Of a stretch of DNA of 64,000 bases, positions 55,430 through 64,000 are shown in pieces. The position numbers and the translations under genes are program-made. Position 1 is the stretch's first letter, and every line of letters starts with the position of its first letter. The notes below the pieces were generated by a model, which worked only from the letters and a program-made list of their open reading frames with translations, was not told where the DNA came from and searched no databases. The DNA lies in the NCBI GenBank assembly GCA_039619475.1, contig CM077116.1, positions 380,394,760-380,458,759 of the forward strand. Direction: 5' to 3'. This DNA comes from Icerya purchasi. Taxonomy: Eukaryota; Arthropoda; Insecta; Hemiptera; Monophlebidae.

Positions 55430-58400
55430 GCACCTCATAATGCCTAGAAAACCTCCAAAGAAAACATTGAACTTTAATTTACGCAGGCAAAGCTCATTTC
55501 AAGAGAATATTGAAGAAAATCCTCCCAATCAGGATTCTCGAACTTTATCGAGTCAAGAAACGTTGCCTTCAATTCGACACGCACGTGCTGCAAAAGTAAG
55601 ATGCATAGAAAATTTATCTAAAATTATAAATGAAGAAAAATGCTATGATTTAAATGTTCTACAAGAACGTACTCAGTTGCGTGCGTCACAATGTGTGGCC
55701 AGTGAAAGTTTTGAACAACGTGAGCAACGTTTAGAAGATCTATGACAACGTGCGTCACAACACTTAGCCACTGAAAGCAATGAACAACAAGAGCACCGGT
55801 TAGAAGAACAAAGATGTCGATATACAAGACGTCGTACAACTTTAGAAAGAAATTATTTACCAACATATAAAACTGCCATTTGTGCGGATGTTCCATACCA
55901 CACCTTAGGACCATTTGAAGTTTTGTGTGTCCATTGTGGTGTTTTGCATTTTCCTGAGGAACGTATTTCTAATCGGATAAATAGAAATTCTTTTGGTGAC
56001 TGTTGTTCGCATGGGCGAATTGTAATAGATCCACCAAAATTTTCAAATGAATTAGTATGTATTTCTTCGAACCGTCACCCACTTTCTGAAGAATTTTACA
56101 AAAAAAAAAAAAAAACACATAAACGCCTCTTTTGCGCTAGCTTCTTTCAACGTGGAAGATGACAGAACAATAAATAGCCCGGGTATTTATAGTTTTATTG
56201 TTTGCGGACAAGTATATCATAAAATGAATATGACGGCTCATCCAACACGGAATGATGAAGGAGTTTTTGAGCGGCCATTGTACGGCCAACTATACTTTTT
56301 AGATCCTGATGATGCTTCAATGAAAGAGACAATCATCCTATTAATTATGGAATTAGTACGTCAGTAATGAAGTTATTGGAATTTATTATTCGAGCGCACA
56401 ATGGTTATGTACAGGGATATACAATGATGCGAGAAATAGAAAAGGAAATAAATCGGATAACTTCTGCCCAAGAAATACCTCCACCATACGTTAAGCTTTT
56501 ATTTAGATTGCCAGAGAAAGTTGATCACAGAAGATTCAATATGCCCGCCTGTAATGAGGTTTGTGCAGTGTTTACACTTAATGCTGATCAAAGCTTTCCA
56601 GATAACAAAATGATTGTTCACCAGCGTAACAAAAACATTGTGCATTTAAAGAATATTGATAAGCGAATCAAATCATTTACTTATTCATTATTGTACCCGG
56701 CTGGGATGGATGGTTATGGTACAGATTTCCAGCTCCAGGCGCCATATGCCAGCCGCAGTCATTTAACACATCTTGTGCTGGCACAAACAGACTTTCGTTT
56801 CGACCCGAGTTCATTAAATTCTTAGTGGAAGTACCACTTTCAGAAGGGCCAGATCTACGGCAAATACCATTTAATGCACTTCATTTCTGTGGCAGGTTAT
56901 TTCAACAATATTTAGTAGACACATACATTCGTGTAGAGCGTGACCGTATTCAATAGATAAAGTATAATAAAAACCAGATTTTCGCAAAACTACAGGAGTA
57001 AGCCATTTCATTAATAAATTAGCCGAAAAAAAAAAATGCCGCAGTCAGTGAAAAGATTATTTTACCTTCCTCGTTTCCTGGTTCAACGAGATATTACACC
57101 GATAATTTTTCGATGGCTTGGATCGCCTGATTTCTTTACCACCATGACATCAAATCCAAATGGGCCAGAAATAAAAAAGGCATTGCAAATAAAATTAGAG
57201 GACGGGACAACCTTGGAGCAGCTTCCACAGAATCGTCCTGATATCGTGGCTCAAGTTGCTAAGTTGAAATTTGATCAAATAATAAAAGATTTGGACAGAA
57301 AATAAATCTTTAGAAAGCCATTGGCTTTTGTATATGCTATAGAATTTCAGAAAAAAGGATTACCATATATGCATTTGCTTATCATCATGATACCTGATGA
57401 CAAGATTCATCAACCAGAAGAGCTTGATGACTTGATTTCAGCAGAAATACTCGGAGATCATGACTTAGAGTTAAGAGAACTTGTACTCAAATGGATGATT
57501 CGCTTTCGCTGTGGAGAATTAAAAATGCAACGTGTATGGTTCAAAAAAATGGAAGAACGAAATGGCGATTCAACTTTTCTAAATCATTCCAGGAAGTAAC
57601 ATCGTTGATAGATGACGGAAAATCAAATTACCGACGACGCTAAAACCTACAGTTAGACCCTCAAAGTCCTCAATTTTCACGTGAACAAGCAGTCTATCGC
57701 AAAGACATAAATGGACGTCGTATAACACGAGACAATCGTCATGTAGCCCCTTACAATGCATATTTGTTGAAAAAATTCAACTATCATATTAATGTTGAGT
57801 ATGTAGGGAGTATTTTGGCCGTGACATATCTTTATAAATATATCTATAAAGGACACGACTGTGCATCAATTAAAGTTGTAGAAGAACAAAGAACGTTGAT
57901 TTGTAATGAGGTGAATACATACATTGAAGGACGTTTTGTTACGCCGCCAGAAGCATGCTGGCGATTATTTGCTTTTGAAATACAAAAAAAAAAAAGTCAT
58001 AGTGTTCAGCGACTGGATACTCATTTACCGGGTCAATATCGAATCGCAAACTTAGATCAAATCCAGGAAGATTTAGCTGATATTGGTCAAAAAGGATACA
58101 CTTTAGAGGCATATTTTAGAATAATAAACAAATTAAGCAAAGAAGAGAAAATCAGTCAAATTATCATTTTGATAATATGAAATATCAGTATTATTGGCAG
58201 ATGCCTGAACATTTCAGATGGGTGGAAAGAACGAGTAAATGGAGCAAAGACTTCGTCAATTGCGAGTCATTGGTAGGATTTACAGTGTGAATTACGTCGC
58301 CCTACTAGAACTATACCGTTTGAGATTATTGTTCTTTCATGTAAAAGATGCAACGAGTTTCAAAGCTCTTCGAACTGTGAATGACACTCAGTATGAGACA

Positions 58401-59815
58401 TATAAGCAAGCCTGCTTAGCACGTGATTTGGCCTTCGACGATCAACAATGGATAGAAGGGTTACAAGAATCTGCATTGTCTAAAATGAATACAGCAATGC
58501 GAAACCTTTTTACACAAATATTAATTTATGGATGCCCCGAAAACCCAAAGCGACTATGGGAAATATTCAAAAACAATTTGGCAGAAGACTTTATACACGC
58601 AGCCCAACGAATGGACAGTCTATTGAATATGCAATTAATCGCGCCTACAGAATTATTGTTCATAAATTAAACACAGGAGGCAGAAATTTCCAATACTAGG
58701 TACAAACTATTGGTTTTGAAGACATTGAAGATTACGATGATGAAGTTAATCAAAATAATGGTCGTACTACTCATAAAACTTTTGGACTAAAAGCACCTCT
58801 AACACCAGACTCAGTCTCGAGTATCAAACCTAACTCTTCAAAAGGCAAAAAATTAGTAGAAATAGATATTTTTGTTATGGATAAGGCTCCGACGCTTCCA
58901 AAATATGAATTACAAAACATTGACCAACTTTTGCGATCTATTGGAAATGAGAATCTTCCTTTTAGTTGTAAAGTGATATCGTACTTGGAAGAGATTTTCG
59001 TCAATGTCTGTCTATACAGCCGTGAGCTAATAAATCTGAGTTATTAGATTTTTCTGTTAAGCGATGTTCCTTATAGTCTCTTTTTAATATTTTTAAACTA
59101 GAAGAAAATATGCGCGGAAATTAAAAAAACATTCGTTAATAATGCAGTTGCGTAATTTGGATGTATCAGAAGGCCTATATAATGGTGTAAGACTCGATGT
59201 GACAAATCTGTGTAATAACATAATAAAGGCAAAAATCGTGAAAGGTGAACAATCTGGCAAAGAAGTACATATACCAAGAATAACTCTTGACTCATCAAAA
59301 GGTCAACTGGGATGTACCATGCAGCGACACCGTAAGATCTGCACTTTCTGTGACAGTACACATATCTCAAGGCCAAACATTCGAATTTGTCGGCGTGGAC
59401 TTAAGATGTCAGTTTTCATGCATAGTATGTTATATGTAGCATTTTTCAGAGTTAAGCGACAAACTACGTTAAAAGTACTTTTTCCAAATGAAAAACTTCG
59501 ACATACCCGCAATATAATATGGAAGGAAGTACTAGGTTAAGACTCGATTTCGTCATGGTAAAACTGAGTGTGTTCAAATATATACGTAATGATAGATAAA
59601 CTGTAAAAAAGTATTATAATATAGCAAATTGTTTCTATTAAAATTTTAAACTAATTGCACTCCTGATATTTTTTATTTTAATAACCAGTTTATATGTAGT
59701 TAAGATCGAAAAATATTCATATTTAATCAGTATGTGATTCATATCTAAGTATATTTTCCGAAAAAAAACGATTTTACAAAAAAAAAAATACCGAGCGAAG
59801 CTCGGTTGCCAACGT
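55430..59815 (+). mobile_element. Decayed Helitron
   Basis: Rolling-circle transposon. N-terminal region with Ser/Gln-rich start (55440) and CVHCGVLHFPEE (about 55928); Helitron-like N domain with FIVCGQVYHKMN, YGQLYFLD and MMREIEKEI; RRFNMPACNEVCAVF, then FTYSLLYPAGMDGYG. The Rep nuclease follows: RFLVQRDITPIIFRWLGSPD, FFTTMTSNPNGPEIK and RPDIVAQVAKLKF. The metal-binding HUH motif, normally GLPHAHILI, reads GLPYMHLLI (57358-57384), losing its first His. The paired tyrosines are kept in TYLYKYIYKGHD (57822-57857). The helicase start (RIYSVN, ATSFKALRTVN, CPENPKRLWEIFKNNL) is present, but the Walker motifs between 58680 and 59140 are deleted. The helicase C-terminus (LRNLDVSEGLYNGVRLDV, HIPRI) reappears at 59142. 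Many stops. It ends with a hairpin at 59790-59806. Confidence 0.93.
59790..59806 (+). repeat. Helitron 3' terminal hairpin
   Basis: ACCGAGC-GAA-GCTCGGT, a perfect 7-bp stem with a 3-base loop, followed by TGCCAACGTA. Helitrons carry such a hairpin about 10 bases before a CTRR terminus; the CTRR itself is not intact here. Confidence 0.82.
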
Positions 59816-59819
59816 ATTT

Positions 59820-60730
59820 ATGAGATTAATCATAGAAAAAATAAACCGGAATATTACATGATTTTATCCCCTAAGTTGGTAGATGAATATTATTGATAAA
59901 GCGAGCCAAGGTGCAATATTTTTGAATGAAAGATTTGTACATGGAAGAAACAAAAATGCTAGCGAGAGAAAAGAAGGTAACGCAATCAAACTGGAACGGT
60001 GAATTAAGAAATTTCGATTCTGGATGGGTAGAATAAGATTTGAAATCGCAGCGAAGGCTTCCACCCAAGAACAAAGTGCCAGCCGAAAAAGCCGAGTAAG
60101 AATAATTCAATTATTGCAAGTGTATATTATTTTTGTTCTATTTTATTTGTTGTCGATATTGTATACTTCATTTACAAATTAGTAAAATTTTTTGTTTGTA
60201 ATTTATTGTTATGTAAATTAATATTTTTGTTTAAAGTAGTTTTCTTCTTTGTAACATAAAGTCGGGTATCGATCTAGTTTTTGTATTTTCATTTTTTTAT
60301 AAATAATATTTGATATGGAATTAATTAAATATAAAATAATGAATAGTTAAAAGTAATCAACAACAAAATGTCTTGAAATTAAATATTAAATGAAATGTGC
60401 TAAAAATCTTTTTGGGAAATATCTCGTCTTCAGCAAGAAAAGAAAAGGAAAGAAATATTAGTAGAGATTAATGTGGCAGATTTAGCATGAACCTAAATAG
60501 CCTATCTTTATCTATTTCTTTTTCCTTCTTTGTTAAATAAAAATAGGCAATTTGGATACAGACCAAATATGCTAAAGATGAAATGTTTCTGAAAAATTGT
60601 CTAGCATATTTTATTTAATATTCAATTTTAAAACGTTTGTTATTTATTACTTATAATTATTTATTATTTTATTTTACTTACTAATTAATAAACAGAATAT
60701 AATTAAATACAGATCGTGCAATTAACGCGC
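59820..60730. other. Nothing firmly recognised
   Basis: Frames on the - strand at 59864-60110 overlap a slightly more GC-rich patch that might be an exon of the secreted-protein gene upstream, but no acceptor/donor pair of matching phase was found. Confidence 0.35.
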
Positions 60731-60735
60731 GTTAC

Positions 60736-60864
60736 CTTTCTTTCTATGCTAGTCGTCCGTTTTTCCAAGAAGCTGTTGGCACATTTTCCGTGAGTTATAT
60801 TGCCTTGGTGGCACTGTACAGACAACGTAAGTCCAAGTAACGTTAACAACGTTAAGTAAGTCAT
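60736..60864 (-). CDS. First coding exon of a secreted protein
   Basis: The - strand ATG at 60864 opens MTYLTLLTLLGLTLSVQC, a textbook signal peptide with likely cleavage after the Gln-Cys region. About 25 mature residues follow, including a possible N-glycosylation site and a free Cys (HQGNITHGKCANSF, ending SIERK). The exon ends AAG|GTAACG at 60736, phase 0. Family not recognised; downstream exons should lie below 60736 on the same strand or beyond a longer intron. Secretion is inferred from the hydrophobic N-terminus. Confidence 0.55.
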
Positions 60865-60869
60865 CACTG

Positions 60870-61390
60870 TAATTCGTTACAGTACATTAAAATAATCGGT
60901 TTGTTACAAGAAGAAGAAAAAAAAAAAAAACGAGAAAAAACATTAATATTACAAAATTATATTTTTAAAATATTTTCCTATACGCTTTTATATAAATTCT
61001 TTTTTATTGACGTAAAAAACTTCTACGAATACACATTGTAATAAACATTTTACACTCCAGTATAATTATAATTTTAAATATGTACAAAATTAAAAGCGAG
61101 TAATTCACATTTTATGTCGATGGTAATCGAAATAAATGAAGAAACTAACCGGCCAAATTACGCCCAATTTGTTATCGTATCAATCAAGAGATAAACGGGG
61201 TAATAAAGATAATTATCGATTATTTAAAAATCAGATTAACACAGCGTTTTACAATAACTTCACCGCGAGGTTGAAGTACAATTATATTTTCTTTAAATGT
61301 ATATAAATCCATAATCTGTTAGTTAATATTTATAAATATAAAATAAATATCTTATTTATTTATTTTTTATTTAAAAAAAAAAGAAACAAA
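60870..61390. other. Nothing recognised; presumed promoter side of the secreted-protein exon
   Basis: AT-rich with an A run at about 60915-60935. No promoter motif stands out. Confidence 0.4.
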
Positions 61391-61394
61391 ACAA

Positions 61395-61800
61395 AAACGG
61401 CGTTTTAAGGTTTTTCGAAAAGAGGAAGAGATTGTCGAGATGAATTAAGTCTTCAGATAGAATTTTGGGAATTGAATGCAGAAAATTAAGAGAGGATCTT
61501 TGAGATTGAAATGAAGGGCACGATAATAAGATGTGCGATATGTTGAGAAGATGGTTTTGATAGAAAGGACAAGTGGGAGGATCAAGACATTGAATTCAGT
61601 GAGAATGAGTGAGGACGGTATGGGAGATTCTAAGTTAGGTAATGATGATGTTCTTCTTTTTGAATCGGAATGGACTAGAAGTAGGGACTAAGGCATTAGG
61701 TTTAATCGTTAAGAGTTGATTAGATGGTTAAGATGACCAAGATTGTTGCAAGGAATGGGAAATCAGGTACTTCATATAGGATCTGATATTGAAAGAAAAT
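61395..61800 (-). mobile_element. LINE ORF2 C-terminal remnant
   Basis: The - strand reads LRISHTVLTHSH, then CLDPPTCPFYQNHLLNISHI, LLSCPSFQSQR, the tail of Jockey/I-type ORF2 proteins (family: RTGHT.LTH..L....PP.C..C....T..HIL..C). An A-rich tract on the - strand side (61365-61400) fits a 3' end. Confidence 0.75.
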
Positions 61801-61999
61801 AAATCTTGTAATTTTGAAATTTAAAAATATACGACTAATTGAACCATTTCAAAATGTTTTGGCAGCAACTTTTGACATAACTGTAAACAAAGCGAATAAA
61901 AAGAATTTCATTTCCTATTAAACTGCTGCATTCTTAAACAGCTTGTATTAAGTTCTGGGAGGGGAAATTCCCCCCTCCCCCCAACATCGCTGATTTTAA

Positions 62000-63490
62000 A
62001 ACCTACTCGATGAATTGTTTAGCAGTTTCTGACACCTTCGGATTCATAGACTTTTTATATGATGAGGTAAAAGATATTATAATGTTTTTTCCCAATAAAA
62101 CATCCTTCGGATCAGATGGTTTATCCATAGTACCAATAAAAGAGAATTTGGGATTTTTTGTCAAGTCACTTACACATTTATTTAATGAATCTATAAAAAG
62201 TGGAAAATTTCCTAATGCACTAAAGTTGGGTATAATCACACTGGTTTCTAAAGAGGAGGGATAAATGTGACATGACAAATTATAGACCAGTATGCATATT
62301 ACCAACTATCTCAGAAATGTTTGAAAAATGCATTAAGATGAAAATTATGGGTTTCTTTACAGCAAAAACCTTTTTAGTATAAATCAATGCGGATTTCTAA
62401 AAGGTAAAGGTACCGACATAGCGCAAGCAGTTATCATATATTACTGAAAATTTAGAAAAAGGCAATCCTTGATTTACTTTAAGTAAGTAAAGCATTTGAT
62501 GTAGTTGGCCATAAACTTCTTCTAGTTAAATTCGGGGATTTATTTATAGCTGGTTTAAGTTATATTTGACAGATAGAAAATATGTTACAAAGATAAATAA
62601 TGTGCAGAGCAACTTTATTATACAACATTATGGGGTCTCACAGGGTAGCATACTGGGGCCTATTCTGTTTCTCATATACATTAATGAGTTAAGTAATTGA
62701 AGCATATCCGGTAAAATTTATAATTATCAGATGATACAGTAATCGTTATGAGCTCCTAGTATGATTATGGGCTAAAACAACTAGCACAGAGAAATGTGGG
62801 AATTTTAGTAGATTGATTCATGACAAATAAACTCATTGTAAATGCTGAGAAAATTAAATTTATGATTTATGGCAATAAACTACAATATCTGATAGAGTAT
62901 AAAATAAGATCTATTTAAACAGTGATATTGAAATAGAAATGGTTTTAGACATTAAATATTTGGATTTGAAGTTGGATTGTAGCATACTGATTTTTTAGCT
63001 TCGAAATTAAGAAAATTGAACTATATTTTTTATTATACGAGTGAATTTTTTTACAGAAGATCATCTTTATCATTTGTATCAGGCACTGTATAAACACCAG
63101 TGTTAACATATGGGATGATGCATTGGGGCAATACGGAAAATTATAATTCTATGCAAATAAACTTTCTATATAATAAAATTCTGAAGTGTATCTTTAGAAA
63201 CAAAAAATCTCAATTTAATATTCCCATGGTAATTACATTATATAAGACTCAGTTGGTTATGTTTATGCTCAATAGAATTAAAGAATTTAAGTTATTAAGA
63301 AATGATGATATTACTAGGAGTTGTTGTCAAAAATAATTGGCGGTTGTGCCAAATTTGATGAAATATCATTCAAGGATGCAAGCACTTTATCTGGCCCCCC
63401 TAATATATAATACTTTACCACAATATGTAAAAGATGGTTTGCGTAATTATAAAAAAGGGCATAAATATCTAATTAAAGATTGTAAAGATT
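62000..63490 (+). mobile_element. Degraded LINE reverse transcriptase, CR1/Jockey type
   Basis: Across several frames on +: NKTSFGSDGLSIVPIKE, ESIKSGKFPNALKLGIITLV, NYRPVCILPTISEMFEKCIK, SINQCGFLKGKGTDIA, HYGVSQGSILGPILFLIYIN, SDDTVIV (catalytic FADDT degraded) and a thumb/C-terminal part (YGMMHWGNTENYNSMQIN in frame 63100-63336). The order of RT motifs is complete, but at least ten disruptions are present. No RNase H. Confidence 0.85.
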
Positions 63491-64000
63491 AATAATGTAA
63501 TAAACGGTTCGACAAATAGACAGTGTTAGTTAAATATTGAAATGACTATGTTTTACATAATGTGTTTTGTTTATTAGTTAATATTATATTGTCGGAAAAT
63601 TAAAAATTTATATAATTTTAAGCCGTTCTTTTCTGTTTGTTAAAAATGGAAAAGGGAAGAATGATTCGGTTGTAAATTAAATTTGTTACATTCATGCTAC
63701 CTTGTTGGAAATGAGATATTTATTTGTATTTTGTATTTTATGTATAAATTGATATTGTGTAAGTTTATGATTCCGTTTAATTGTATAATTTCGTATTAAA
63801 TGACCTATTTTTATTTTTATTGCTGTTTTAGAAGTTTTTTATTGTTTTCAGAAACGCCATCACTCCGCTACGAATGACATTAGAAGAATAAGTTCACACA
63901 AGCAATGGTGAAATATCAATAATTTTGGTCTCTCCAAAAAACTCTACCGTTCAAAATTTGCACCGTTCCGATTTTAAGTTGATTGAAAAATCAAATATAA
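63491..64000. other. Nothing recognised
   Basis: AT-rich end of the window without an assignable feature. Confidence 0.4.

Noticed and set aside
62010..62264. An independent gene at the start of the last LINE remnant
   Set aside because: It reads directly into RT motifs in shifted frames, so it is the N-terminal RT part of a LINE.

Overview
This looks like an insect nuclear genome: AT-rich, intron-containing, and dominated by transposable elements. No bacterial, organellar or viral genes were seen. The clearest host gene encodes an RR-2 (Rebers-Riddiford) cuticular protein, which restricts the source to arthropods and points to an insect. The order cannot be fixed from the sequence.

Host genes. 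(1) An RR-2 cuticle protein gene on the + strand, exons 2141-2185, 2262-2441 and 6189-6449, about 161 residues, with a 3.7 kb second intron. (2) An unrecognised gene on the - strand, five small exons between 22027 and 18188 whose four introns keep one reading frame, probably ending in a phase-compatible exon at 10289-10081. (3) A first coding exon of a secreted protein on the - strand (60864-60736). (4) Weaker exon candidates at 12608-12726 (MADF-like) and 19660-19835. All the other coding sequence found comes from transposons.

Transposon layout, left to right. A LINE remnant (276-660); a 5'-truncated LINE lacking its RNase H domain (7540-8998); a hAT transposase end (11145-11690); a duplicated 150-bp segment with an insertion in one copy (13423-14400); hAT copy 1 (14703-18005) carrying a Harbinger-like MITE and a hAT-like MITE; RTE endonuclease and piggyBac remnants (18630-20985); a LINE 3' end (22200-22605); a near-full-length I/LOA-type LINE on the - strand (22735-29125) with an intact 918-codon RT-RNase H frame; two LINEs with inverted 5' halves (29217-31875 and 31975-35215); a hAT-like MITE (36472-36709); a CR1/Jockey-type remnant (37860-38955) interrupted by hAT copy 2 (38956-43414), which itself holds an internally deleted piggyBac and a MULE-like element; a Penelope-like element (44400-45930) split by an RTE fragment; inverted arms made of 270-bp repeats (47396-48556 and 52716-53605) around an RTE remnant and a tRNA-derived SINE; a decayed Helitron (55430-59815); and two more LINE remnants (61395-61800, 62000-63490).

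The most informative feature is that the two hAT copies are mutual empty-site controls. Each of four nested insertions is absent from the other copy, so boundaries and target-site duplications can be read directly: TTA, 8 bp, TTAA and 9 bp. The LINEs record unusual retrotransposition products: two textbook 5' inversions, and a 39-bp insertion of little more than a poly(A) tail with a 15-bp target-site duplication. I found no complete new multi-gene system; the novelty lies in these structures and in the unrecognised host gene.
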